From the NCBI RefSeq assembly GCF_000160035.2, contig NZ_KI535367.1, forward strand, positions 497,088 to 561,087: a DNA stretch of 64,000 nucleotides, in the 5' to 3' direction. The translations under genes and the position numbers were made by a program. Source of the stretch: Catonella morbi ATCC 51271. GTDB lineage: Bacteria > Bacillota > Clostridia > Lachnospirales > Lachnospiraceae. Of this stretch, positions 26,197 through 34,502 are shown one piece after another; position 1 is the stretch's first letter; each line of letters starts with the position of its first letter. The notes beneath the pieces are model-generated. The model did no database searches. It was not told the DNA's origin and worked only from the letters and a program-made list of their open reading frames with translations.

Positions 26197-27333
26197 TTAT
26201 TTCTTAGCCTTATCCGTACTGAGATCCTTAACCTTTACTTCCTTGTAGTCTGCACTGCCGGGTGCACCAAGCTGAACAGGATTCTCACCGTCCTTCTGCC
26301 ACTGGAACCAGCCGCCATCGTACACACTTACATTCTTAATACCGTTTTCATACTCAATAAGGAAAGGAATTGCAGCTCTCCAACCGGTACCACAGTAGTA
26401 AGATGTCTCATTCTCTGTTGAAGCTCCTGACTCTTTAAGATATTCGTTAAGCTTATCAAGACCAACTACTGTACCATCTTCATTATTATAAGAACCATCA
26501 TCTGTGTCATGTCCCCAGATTGCTCCAAGAGGTTCACCGGCTCTGTCGATATATCCATAACCTGAAGTCTTGCCCTCAAACTCGTCTCTTGAACGAATAC
26601 TTACAAGCTTGAAATTCTTATCATTCTTAAGTTTATCCTTAACCTGGTCAATACTTAAGATATATTCAGGATGTGCAGGAATTGTTACACCAAAATCTTT
26701 ATCTGTAGCCTTAGGCTCATTAACTGTAGTCTCAAGCTCATAGCCCGCATTCTTCCATGCATCTATACCGCCACTTAAGTTCTTTACATTCTCAACACCT
26801 GCCCAAAGCAAGGTCATGGCAACCCTGTCATCGGCAGCAATTACAGGTGTATTACCATAAGTAATAACTGTTGTATCCTTTGTAATACCATATTTCTTCA
26901 TAAGCTCTGTTATTTCCTCAGGTGTACGGATATTCCACATTTCCTCAGATTCTACATAATCTGTATTCATGTGAAGAGCACCCGGAATATGACCATCTGT
27001 ATAAGCCTTATCATCAGCTACTTCACCCCAGCCGGCTTCAAGGATAACAAAGTCCTTGCTTTCTTCCTGTTTGCCGTCAATTACTGACTTAACCCATTCA
27101 GGGCTTACAAATACCTTTGTTTTCTCTACAGGTGCAACTTCTGCTGTCTCGCTCACCTTACTTGTGGCACTTGATGACTGTGAACCTGTAACTATCTGGC
27201 TTACCTGACTTGCAGGTACTGACTCTGATTTAACTGCAGATGACTTGGTTACATTCTGTCCTGAACCGCCGCAAGCTGTAAGCAAGCCTACAGCTACTGC
27301 TAAACTTAGCATTGATACTACTGACTTTTTCAT
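26197..27333 (-). CDS. Exported rhodanese-type sulfurtransferase lipoprotein, YnjE-like
   Basis: A 378-residue lipoprotein: lipobox LLTACGG with C21, a Ser-rich linker to about residue 70, then tandem rhodanese domains. The first domain keeps DGHIPGALHMNTDY but has no catalytic Cys in its loop (ITYGNTPV). The second has SIRSRDEFEG and the active loop YYCGTGWRAA with C314. The CGTGWR loop is the one seen in E. coli YnjE and mercaptopyruvate sulfurtransferase-like enzymes. It acts outside the membrane, transferring sulfane sulfur to an unknown acceptor. Start supported by AAGGAGAG. Transcribed divergently from the YdjY-like gene. Confidence 0.87.
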   Translation of the reverse strand: MKKSVVSMLSLAVAVGLLTACGGSGQNVTKSSAVKSESVPASQVSQIVTGSQSSSATSKVSETAEVAPVEKTKVFVSPEWVKSVIDGKQEESKDFVILEAGWGEVADDKAYTDGHIPGALHMNTDYVESEEMWNIRTPEEITELMKKYGITKDTTVITYGNTPVIAADDRVAMTLLWAGVENVKNLSGGIDAWKNAGYELETTVNEPKATDKDFGVTIPAHPEYILSIDQVKDKLKNDKNFKLVSIRSRDEFEGKTSGYGYIDRAGEPLGAIWGHDTDDGSYNNEDGTVVGLDKLNEYLKESGASTENETSYYCGTGWRAAIPFLIEYENGIKNVSVYDGGWFQWQKDGENPVQLGAPGSADYKEVKVKDLSTDKAKK

Positions 27334-27531
27334 TTTTCTCTCCTTAATGATTATTTATCCCAAATTGAGATTTATTACATGATGCAATCCTATATCATAT
27401 TTGCGGACATATTTTTTAAGTTTACACTTACAGACTTAAATATTCAAATAGATTTTACCTATATATCATATTATTTATACCAAATTACAATGAACAATCT
27501 TATATTTTCTACTGGTATTTAAATTAAAATA

Positions 27532-27540
27532 TGATATAAT
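27532..27540 (+). promoter_or_regulatory. Extended -10 promoter of the YdjY-like gene
   Basis: TGATATAAT, with the wider block AAATATGATATA also found in inverted orientation at about 27396-27407 toward the rhodanese gene. The divergent promoters therefore share an element that could be a -10 or a common operator. Confidence 0.5.
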
Positions 27541-27613
27541 CCACTAATTGAACAGGCTTTAATAAATAAGGCCATTTAATCTATTAAAATCATTAAAAAT
27601 GGAGGGAATCAGA

Positions 27614-28345
27614 ATGAAAACAAAGAAAACTTTAGTGACTGCAATACTTTGTGCAACTATTTTGTTGACAGCAGGTTGTGGCGGACAGGCTTCTACAACA
27701 AAGAGTACCGGTAGCGCCGCTGCTTCAAGTAAGGCTACAAGTGCTGCAACAAGCACCGCTTCTAATACTGCTGCTGATGCAGTTGATGGAGTATCTCTTA
27801 CTAACCCTATCAAGGTTGACAAGGAAGCTAAAACAATTACTGTATTATGCAGCATAAACGGACAGTACTTAACACAGCCAACCAGACATGCTTCAATATT
27901 TAAGGATGGTGGATTCGGTACAAAATCTATCTTCACTGCTTACGGTAAGCCACTTGATTTCTATGACGCACTTATTGAAATTGGTGCTAAAGAAGGCGGA
28001 AATATGACAGCAGATAATAAGGAAACCACACATGTTGAGGGTGATCCTATCAAGTGTGAAGTTACCTGGAATGGTGCAGGAAAGTACTATGACTTCAACG
28101 AAGTAATTATCGACAGTAACAAGAAACCTATTGAAATGAGATTTGGTGGAAACCGCAAGGCTTCGGAAGCTAAGAACACAGGTTGTTTATCCTGTCTTGA
28201 TTCCTGTCCTGTTGGTATCATTTCCAATACTACTTATACATACGGTGCCGTAGAGACCAGAGGTGAAGTCGGATTTACAGGAAATGCCGAAATCCTTCCT
28301 GATGACGGAACTTATGTAGCTGTTAGATATACACTTATGAAGTAA
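27614..28345 (+). CDS. YdjY-like Cys-rich lipoprotein
   Basis: 243 residues from the ATG at 27614 (GGAGGG 8 nt upstream; the frame also opens at 27599). Lipobox LLTAGCGG with C22, a low-complexity Ala/Ser/Thr linker, then a domain with TVLCSINGQYLTQPTRHASI, YDALIEIGAKEGGNMTADN, HVEGDPIKCEVTWNG and the Cys cluster C191-x2-C194-x3-C198 in GCLSCLDSCPVGI. This matches E. coli YdjY, annotated as a ferredoxin-like protein of unknown role. One CxxCxxxCP cluster alone would not make a normal 4Fe-4S site without a fourth ligand; C82 or C148 could serve. Likely a surface redox or metal-binding protein. Confidence 0.78.
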   Translation: MKTKKTLVTAILCATILLTAGCGGQASTTKSTGSAAASSKATSAATSTASNTAADAVDGVSLTNPIKVDKEAKTITVLCSINGQYLTQPTRHASIFKDGGFGTKSIFTAYGKPLDFYDALIEIGAKEGGNMTADNKETTHVEGDPIKCEVTWNGAGKYYDFNEVIIDSNKKPIEMRFGGNRKASEAKNTGCLSCLDSCPVGIISNTTYTYGAVETRGEVGFTGNAEILPDDGTYVAVRYTLMK

Positions 28346-28398
28346 TTTATATAACGATACAAGGCTAAAAGTATGAGTAATTAGCTATTTTCAAAAAA

Positions 28399-28434
28399 AT
28401 GAGCGAATTACGAATATTTTTGCAGGGATTGCAT
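28399..28434 (+). repeat. Conserved 3'-flank module, copy 2
   Basis: ATGAGCGAATTACGAATATT plus TTTGCAGGGATTGC, 54 bp after the YdjY-like stop. It matches 10699-10734 with only a few changes and, as there, is followed by a hairpin with a GT-G-TGTCA stem. Confidence 0.55.
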
Positions 28435-28490
28435 GAAGCGTAGCTGTAGCAATCCTGTATCAGTGGGTGTCACATAATTTTGACACCCAC
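28426..28490 (+). terminator. Tandem hairpins after the YdjY-like gene
   Basis: First stem GGATTGC / GCAATCC (28426-28455); second stem GTGGGTGTCA / TGACACCCAC (28463-28490, 10 bp, 8-nt loop). There is no strong T-tract, so this may be a partial terminator or a 3' stabiliser before the TVP38 gene. Confidence 0.5.
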
Positions 28491-28500
28491 ATCATATAAC

Positions 28501-28570
28501 TATAGTCACAGACTGAAAACAGTTTATACTGCTGTAATACGAGGAATACGAAGTCTGTGACTTATCTATG
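28501..28570. repeat. MITE-like repeat, interior-type copy
   Basis: GTCACAGACT / AGTCTGTGAC (28505-28514 and 28552-28561) form a 10-bp inverted repeat. The reverse complement contains CAGCAGTATAAACTG and AGTCTGTGACTAT, matching the interior of the element at 23804-23922. Confidence 0.6.
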
Positions 28571-28585
28571 TCAAAGGAGGACATC

Positions 28586-29794
28586 TTGAAAAAGTTAAGA
28601 GCCATATTCTACAATACAACTATGTGCTTACCTATAGGATATATACTCGGTATTTTATTTTCATTAAGCAATAAATACCAGATGATGATTAACCTTGCCC
28701 TTGTTATGTATATCCCTGTAGCTTTCGGTATTATGCTCGGTATAGCTTTCAACAAAATAACAACAAAATATCTTTTCTTTGTATATGAAGGTATTTTGCT
28801 TGTCATGGCACTTGTTTTTGGCAAGCTTCCAAATATACTTTATTTAACTAAGGAAGCTCTGAATTTGCCTGCCAACGTATCTGTTAATTCTATGAAACTG
28901 CCATTTATAATCTTTGTGGTTGTTGTAAATATCATTAACATTTACATAACTCTTACACTTGGTAAATACCAGAAGATATATACCAAAGAAGAGCTTAAGG
29001 AAATTAAAGAAAAAGAGGCTAAACTCAGTGACCTCAGAGAAGAAAAAAGTGAAGAGGAAATTCGTGAAATCAAGAATAAGAGAAAGAAACTCAGATATAT
29101 TGCCATTGCAGGTCTTGTAGTTTTCTTTATTGTTTACTTTGTTTTTGCAGACTTTAGAAATAATCTTAACAAAGCTTTTGCTACTATATCTAAACTTGAT
29201 ACAAATGTAGTTATAGACTATCTTAAGTCATTTGGTCCTCTTACTGCTGTTGTTTCCTTCATACTTATGATACTTCAGTCAATAGCGGCCCCTATTCCTG
29301 CCTTTCTTATCACCCTTTCAAATGCAGCTATTTTTGGCTGGGTTTGGGGAGCAGTGCTCTCCTGGTCTTCAGCAATGGTGGGTGCAGCCCTCTGTTTCTT
29401 CCTCGCAAGAGCACTCGGTAGAGACGTTGTAGAGAAACTTACAAGTAAGGGTGCTATGGAAAGCGTTGACGTATTCTTCGAAAGATATGGAAAGTACGCA
29501 ATCTTAATTTGTCGTCTCCTTCCTTTTGTTTCCTTCGACTTCGTAAGCTATGGTGCAGGTCTTACAAACATGGGCTTCTGGGCATTTTGGATTGCAACAG
29601 GTATTGGTCAGCTTCCTGCAACCATCGTTTACTCCTATGTAGGTGGTACACTTTCAGGCGGCGCACAGAAACTTTTCGTTGGTCTGCTCTCACTTTTTGC
29701 CCTCTCAATTGTAATCGGAATAATCAAGAAGATTTATAATGACAAGCACAAGGTTGAGAAAGAAAAAGGAATTGAACTTCCTACTGAAGAATAA
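28586..29794 (+). CDS. TVP38/TMEM64 membrane protein with N-terminal four-helix extension
   Basis: A polytopic protein of 402 residues (408 if started at ATG 28568). The N-terminal third has about four membrane helices, then a charged cytoplasmic coiled-coil stretch (KEELKEIKEKEAKLSDLREE), then a VTT/DedA-type domain: AAPIPAFLITLSNAAIFGWV, CFFLARALGRDV, LLPFVSFDFVSYGAGLTNMG and TGIGQLPATIVYSYVGGTL. AAAGGAGG ends 5 nt before a TTG at 28586, while the ATG at 28568 has no ribosome site and would place that SD inside the gene, so the TTG start is favoured. YdjZ-like partner of the YdjY-like gene. Confidence 0.82.
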   Translation: MKKLRAIFYNTTMCLPIGYILGILFSLSNKYQMMINLALVMYIPVAFGIMLGIAFNKITTKYLFFVYEGILLVMALVFGKLPNILYLTKEALNLPANVSVNSMKLPFIIFVVVVNIINIYITLTLGKYQKIYTKEELKEIKEKEAKLSDLREEKSEEEIREIKNKRKKLRYIAIAGLVVFFIVYFVFADFRNNLNKAFATISKLDTNVVIDYLKSFGPLTAVVSFILMILQSIAAPIPAFLITLSNAAIFGWVWGAVLSWSSAMVGAALCFFLARALGRDVVEKLTSKGAMESVDVFFERYGKYAILICRLLPFVSFDFVSYGAGLTNMGFWAFWIATGIGQLPATIVYSYVGGTLSGGAQKLFVGLLSLFALSIVIGIIKKIYNDKHKVEKEKGIELPTEE

Positions 29795-29828
29795 TTAGGA
29801 TATAAAATTGAATCTCTTAAAATTTTTA

Positions 29829-29866
29829 GAGCTGTTCGCAATATGATATGCGGACAGCTCTTTTTA
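29829..29866 (+). terminator. Rho-independent terminator
   Basis: GAGCTGTTCGCA / TGCGGACAGCTC, a 12-bp stem with G-U pairing, followed by TTTTTATG, 35 bp after the TVP38 stop. Confidence 0.85.
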
Positions 29867-29935
29867 TGTATTATATTTATTTAATTCCAAATTATACATT
29901 GAGGGTTAATTTATACTACATTTGTAGTAAGCATT

Positions 29936-30970
29936 TTACTGTATATAATGTAAAATAAGCTCAACCGTAGCCATAAGTCCCTGAATATGGGTTCTTTCCA
30001 TTCCATGTGAAGCTGCAACACCCGGTCCTATAAGGGCACAGCGTGTATCATAACCGGCTCTCCATACTGCAAGAGCATCTGAAAAGTACATAGGGTAAAT
30101 ATCTGTTACATAAGGGAGATTATGCTCCTTGCTAAGTGCAACCAACCTGCTTGTCATAGCATAGTCATAAGGTCCTGAGCTGTCTTTTACACAGATGGAC
30201 ACATTAGTCTCCTTGCAGGAAAGATCATCACCTATACAGCCCATATCTACTACAAGCAGCTCCTTCATATCACGTGGAAGGGTTGCACCGCCGTATCCTA
30301 TTTCCTCATGTACTGAGAAACAGATATAGGTCTTATGTTTTGGCTTAATATTAAGCTCCTTGAAAATGGTAAGCAATGTGAGGAAGATACCCGCACAAGC
30401 CTTATCATCTATAAAGCGTGACTTAAGGAAACCTGACGAAGTAAACACAGTCTTTGTATCGTAGCAGACAAAATCTCCGGCAGCTATGCCAAGTTTTTCC
30501 ACATCTTCTTTGCTACGGACTATCTCATCAAGGCGGATAACCATATCCCTTTCTTCTCTCGGATGAGTGTTGGCATCCTTAAATACATGTTTTGCAGGAG
30601 TTTCAGATATTACGGTTCCTTCGTATACCTTTCCTTCTCTTGTGTATATACGGCAGTATTCACCATCTAAGCTAGGAGTAACGGGTGAGCCAATTACAGT
30701 AAAGGCTAAATCACCATTATCCTTTATGGAACGTACCATAAGACCAAGGGTATCAAGATGTGCTGACATACCAAGAGGCGCGGTATCATCTTCACCCTCA
30801 ATTTCTACAACCACATTTCCTGAGTTATTCTGAGTATACTTATACCCAAGGTCAGTTATCATTTTTTTAACCAGCTCTGTTGCATTATGAGTGAAGCCTG
30901 ATGGGCTGTCCACTCCCATAAGGGTTTTGATGTTTTCAATCAAAAGTTCCTCATACTTTTTCAGTTCCAT
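29936..30970 (-). CDS. M42-family metallo-aminopeptidase
   Basis: Dinuclear metal aminopeptidase of the glutamyl-aminopeptidase/TET group, cytoplasmic, trimming peptides. Visible ligands: AHLDTLG (first His/Asp), SRFIDDKACAG (bridging Asp), VHEEIGYGG (catalytic Glu pair), VDMGCIGDD and the C-terminal SHGMERTH. Length of 344 residues is normal. GGAGG lies 8 nt before the ATG at 30970, preferred over the in-frame start at 30985. Monocistronic. Confidence 0.9.
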   Translation of the reverse strand: MELKKYEELLIENIKTLMGVDSPSGFTHNATELVKKMITDLGYKYTQNNSGNVVVEIEGEDDTAPLGMSAHLDTLGLMVRSIKDNGDLAFTVIGSPVTPSLDGEYCRIYTREGKVYEGTVISETPAKHVFKDANTHPREERDMVIRLDEIVRSKEDVEKLGIAAGDFVCYDTKTVFTSSGFLKSRFIDDKACAGIFLTLLTIFKELNIKPKHKTYICFSVHEEIGYGGATLPRDMKELLVVDMGCIGDDLSCKETNVSICVKDSSGPYDYAMTSRLVALSKEHNLPYVTDIYPMYFSDALAVWRAGYDTRCALIGPGVAASHGMERTHIQGLMATVELILHYIQ

Positions 30971-31167
30971 AGCGCAAACCTCCATAAATGTAAAAAATTA
31001 TGTCAAACTTGTACAATATCCCAACAAACAATTTACCACATTTAGGAGTAATTGACAAGGAGTTCTAAAAGCAAAACTACAGTAATCGGTAACTAATTCA
31101 GCCTTGTAATAAATATATTGAGAAATGCCACATAAGTTTACTTATATTGGTATTCAAGATATATTCA

Positions 31168-32079
31168 TCAATCTCCCTCAATAGCAGCCAAGGTAAGTAT
31201 CCCGAGTATAACCAGTATAAGGAAGAAATACTGTAATTTTGTAAGTTTTTCCTTCAAAAATATTCTTGAAAGTAAGAGTGAGACCACACAAACTGCTGAA
31301 ATGATAGGGGCTGCTATTGCTCCGTTGCCGCTCATTGCATATACATAGGTAAACTGTCCAGATGTCTCAAATACAGCCGCCAGTACCTTGTCACGCTGTC
31401 CTGAAACTCCAAATTTTACCTTCTTTATCCACATAAATATAAGTAAGATTACAGCACAGATTGCAAAGGTAAATTCATAGGAAGTATTTGCTACAGCTTC
31501 GATTGTATCCTCAGTTACATTTACAAGAGGCGAGAGTTCTATATCTAAATAGTAGATATCTAAAAATGAACCGATGGCATCTATAATAGCATAACAAAAC
31601 GGCATGGCAAAGGCTATTATTGCCATCTTTTTCCCAAGCTTTTTCTTTCTGTCAGTATCTCCATGTCCTTCAAGGAAGCCTATTCCCAGGATACCAATCA
31701 CGATAACTATGATGGCAACTACAGAAGTTCCCGAAATCACCTTGCCGAGAATAGCTACCGATAAGATTGATGTTATTGCGCCTGAGGTATTCTCAATCGG
31801 ATCTGATATTGACTCCTCTATAAAGCGCATACCAAAAAACGATAGAGCCATAGACACTATATAGCAAAGCGACACAGGCAGGTAGCGTATCATATTGACA
31901 GGATCATAGTTTATATCCTGAGTTGCAAGTATAAAGGTGGCATGAAGCCCCATCACTATACCTACACATACAGCAATTTTAAGGTGAGAAAACTTCTCTT
32001 CGGGACGTGCTCCCTTCTTATAAAAGAGCTCTGCCAGGCCCCAAAGAAAGGTAGTTGCAAGTGTAAAAAATAACCACAT
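31168..32079 (-). CDS. DMT/EamA-like ten-helix transporter
   Basis: A 303-residue polytopic protein with about ten hydrophobic segments arranged as two EamA-like halves (MWLFFTLATTFLWGLAELFY at the start; FETSGQFTYVYAMSGNGAI and LILVILGILTLAAIEGD at the end). These permeases export or import small metabolites; the substrate is unknown. A decayed partial copy of its 3' end lies at 43587-43717. Confidence 0.82.
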   Translation of the reverse strand: MWLFFTLATTFLWGLAELFYKKGARPEEKFSHLKIAVCVGIVMGLHATFILATQDINYDPVNMIRYLPVSLCYIVSMALSFFGMRFIEESISDPIENTSGAITSILSVAILGKVISGTSVVAIIVIVIGILGIGFLEGHGDTDRKKKLGKKMAIIAFAMPFCYAIIDAIGSFLDIYYLDIELSPLVNVTEDTIEAVANTSYEFTFAICAVILLIFMWIKKVKFGVSGQRDKVLAAVFETSGQFTYVYAMSGNGAIAAPIISAVCVVSLLLSRIFLKEKLTKLQYFFLILVILGILTLAAIEGD

Positions 32080-32148
32080 AAATTTAATTCTCTTTCTATT
32101 TATATTTTAGCCACAATATGTTATCACAGATTATTTCCTACTGCAACA

Positions 32149-33423
32149 CTATGCTTTGTTTTTATCAAAATACACTTCTTTCATTCTCACCCTGTCCTTA
32201 CCCAAATAGATGAAAAATCTCTTTCCCTTTTCAACGCAGACTCCCACTATCCCTCTATATCCCCACTCCGCAAGCTTTTTCTCCTCAGAAACTCTAATTA
32301 TATAATTCTCTTTACTTTTAGCTTTAATCTTCTTTATAGTTATCATAAAATATTCATTTTTTGATGAAGGATAAATAAGCCTTACTTCTCTGTTTCCCTC
32401 AATATATACAGGTAATGCTTCTCTTACAAAAGATGGTAGATCGGTATTTTTACCAATAGTTTTTTTGATTTTGCCATTTTCATCAATCAATAGAATCTTA
32501 CCGTTTCCCGCTGAATCAGTATAATTTACCACAAAAACGCCTAAATTTTCTGACCATACCGCATTATAATTATAATATGAGGTTTTAGTTCCCTTTATTA
32601 TATGCGGTTTTGTATACCTGCTCTTTTTACCGCTTTTACCCACAAAATCATTTTTCACAGGATCATATACAGCTGTACAAAGCAAGGCATACTTCTCATC
32701 TTTTATGAATCTCTGCCAAAGTAAAAGCACTTTTTTCTTTGAAGCTGCTGCCATAGGCCACCAGTCTCTGGTTTTTTCACCTACAGCTATTTTTTTCGTG
32801 TTTAGAATATCTCCTTTGGTAGTAAGTACAGTTACCCATACATCATCACCTGAACCTAAGTTATCTACTCCACCACCGCCTACCCAGCCCTCACTCCAAA
32901 ATACAACATGTCTGTTATCAGTGGATGCGGCATGCCCTGAATGACCTCCTAAAGCTATAGTTTGTGGATATTTTTTTATTACATTCATATTTTCATCATA
33001 AACGGCGTATCTTTGCGCAAGCTCATTATCTCCTGCATTGTCTCCATCCTCAAAGGTTACAATGATTTTACCGTCTCCCGATACGGACGCACTTGCAGGT
33101 TCTTGTGCCTCATTTGCTTTTATCAAAAGTTTTTTACCTGAATTTATCTCCTCTTCATTTATATTTTCTGTGATTTCCTTATAGTAGATATCATGTTCCC
33201 AGGCCTCTTTTTCAGAATCTCCGCCATAATTATCTGCCCAGATTAAAAACCTCTTCCCATTTACGGGATTATTAATAATACTTAATCCATGTGCTGATTT
33301 TCTGTCATCTTCCTTAGCATAAATTTTTAACCCATAAGAAGCAAAATTAAATAAGACAGTTACAGATAAAATAACTGAAAATATATATTTTCTATAGTTT
33401 CTATATATTATGATATTTTTCAT
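32149..33423 (-). CDS. Secreted beta-propeller-like protein, unknown
   Basis: A 424-residue exported protein with a long positive N-terminus and hydrophobic core (about residues 13-30), cut near YAKEDD. The rest shows repeating beta-rich blades of about 60-70 residues with motifs such as GKRFLIWADNY, GKIIVTFEDGD, NRHVVFWSEGW, KKKVLLLWQRF and LGVFVVNYTDS, resembling exported propeller-like sensor or adhesion proteins. No catalytic motif or anchor is seen. Confidence 0.65.
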   Translation of the reverse strand: MKNIIIYRNYRKYIFSVILSVTVLFNFASYGLKIYAKEDDRKSAHGLSIINNPVNGKRFLIWADNYGGDSEKEAWEHDIYYKEITENINEEEINSGKKLLIKANEAQEPASASVSGDGKIIVTFEDGDNAGDNELAQRYAVYDENMNVIKKYPQTIALGGHSGHAASTDNRHVVFWSEGWVGGGGVDNLGSGDDVWVTVLTTKGDILNTKKIAVGEKTRDWWPMAAASKKKVLLLWQRFIKDEKYALLCTAVYDPVKNDFVGKSGKKSRYTKPHIIKGTKTSYYNYNAVWSENLGVFVVNYTDSAGNGKILLIDENGKIKKTIGKNTDLPSFVREALPVYIEGNREVRLIYPSSKNEYFMITIKKIKAKSKENYIIRVSEEKKLAEWGYRGIVGVCVEKGKRFFIYLGKDRVRMKEVYFDKNKA

Positions 33424-33465
33424 ATAATGTTTTAACCCTTTTTTTCAACTATTATAACTAAATTT

Positions 33466-33710
33466 TTAATGAATATATAGCATTCCCATTATTATGTTTA
33501 TTCTTTCATAAGTTGAATATAAATCAGTCAGATCCATTCCCTCCACAAACTGACTGAGCAACCGCACAGAATCATTTTCAGGAATAATTGTTTCAATATT
33601 TAGCGGAAGTTTTAGTTGATATATTCCGCCATTCAGGGTATAACCTTTGTGTGTTATAATGGTACTGAAACTGCAGGGAATATTGTTTTGAAATTTTTAA
33701 CTTTAGCCAT
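33466..33710 (-). pseudogene. N-terminal remnant of an IS1182-type transposase
   Basis: From the ATG at 33710 the frame reads MAKVKNFKTIFPAV, then after a frameshift continues HKGYTLNGGIYQLKLPLNIE, TIIPENDSVRLLSQFVEGM and DLTDLYSTYERINI before a stop at 33466. This is the start of IS1182-family transposases (Tnp DUF772 region), which normally exceed 450 residues; only about 80 codons remain, with no catalytic domain. Confidence 0.72.
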
Positions 33711-33765
33711 GATTAAATCTCCTTTTCTTATACATTTTTTCATTTCCTGCGCGCGCTACATTTTT

Positions 33766-33783
33766 TGTACAATCGTTTGCACA
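33766..33783. promoter_or_regulatory. LacI/cre-type palindromic operator
   Basis: TGTACAATCGTTTGCACA is a near-perfect 18-bp palindrome with a central CG, the form bound by LacI/GalR-family repressors or CcpA. The nearest LacI-type gene is at 42585, now separated by the inserted island. Confidence 0.45.
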
Positions 33784-33984
33784 TCATCTGTTTATATTAT
33801 TATCATGATTTTATTTTTATTTCAACAAAACATAGATAAACTACAATTTTTTGCATATTGTCTGCAATATTTTGCACATATCAAGAAACTATACAGTTAT
33901 AAATATTATCTTTTACACAAAACTTTAACTATTAACCCTCAAACCCTTTGAAATACAGGGATATTTGCAAGAGTACAAGCTGAA

Positions 33985-34007
33985 TTTACTACCAATTTAC
34001 TACTTTT
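33985..34007 (+). repeat. Left boundary direct repeat of the island
   Basis: Begins TTTACTACCAATTTACTACT and matches 42337-42359 at 20 of 23 positions, in direct orientation. Confidence 0.55.
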
Positions 34008-34110
34008 AAGGAAAAAGCCTTGATGTGCTGTAAAAACTCTTGCAGATAAAAGTATTTTACCACAGATACGAAAGACATGTTATGGGAATCAAAATTAAAT
34101 AGGAAATCGT

Positions 34111-34164
34111 AAAAGCGGTGATTTTTCGCCTCTGTCAAAGGAAGCATAAGGACACCGCTTTTTT
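34111..34164 (+). terminator. Long-loop hairpin with T-tract
   Basis: AAAAGCGGTG / CACCGCTTTT, a 10-bp stem around 32 nt, followed by further T residues. No gene precedes it inside the island, so it may be left over from the donor element or part of an attenuated leader. Confidence 0.55.
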
Positions 34165-34220
34165 CATGGCCATGTTACGAGGTTAAGGTATATACAGGTT
34201 TGAAATATAAGGCTTTCAGA

Positions 34221-34275
34221 GGGCGGTTTTGATAAAACAAGGGCAATATACCTTTTCTTTCAAAATCGCCCTTTT
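34221..34275 (+). terminator. Second hairpin with T-tract
   Basis: GGGCGGTTTTGA / TCAAAATCGCCC, a 12-bp stem with one G-U pair, then TTTT. Confidence 0.55.
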
Positions 34276-34436
34276 ACTGCGTAACAAATCCCTTAATCTC
34301 TACAACAATGGAAATTCATTTTTTGCCAAAGATGGCAAAGAAAAATAAAAATGTAATTTCAATTCGCACTTGAAAAATTTTATCATCTAAATGGCATAAA
34401 AACGACTAAATAGAATATGCCTGAATGCAAATCTGA

Positions 34437-34445
34437 TGTTATAAT
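34437..34445 (+). promoter_or_regulatory. Extended -10 promoter of the island operon
   Basis: TGTTATAAT, 57 bp before the S-component ATG. It is followed by the inverted repeat GATATTAC/TAATATTC-like sequence (about 34453-34468) that could bind the AraC regulator. Confidence 0.5.
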
Positions 34446-34502
34446 AGATAAAGAATATTAGTAATATCTAACTGAATAGAATTTAGAAAGGATTAAATTA
34501 TT

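Larger units (their letters stand above)
33424..33984. other. Intergenic region left of the island
   Basis: Contains the dead transposase fragment (33466-33710), a LacI-type palindrome (33766-33783) and AT-rich sequence with several TTTTGCA-type words. No intact gene; the 111-codon plus-strand frame across it is antisense to the transposase fragment. Confidence 0.6.
34008..34502. other. Island leader region
   Basis: 495 bp without a gene. It holds the two hairpins at 34111-34164 and 34221-34275 and the promoter before the S-component gene. Confidence 0.6.

Noticed and set aside
33616-33951. 111-codon plus-strand frame left of the island
   Set aside because: Half is antisense to the IS1182-type remnant and the rest is AT-rich sequence with no ribosome site.
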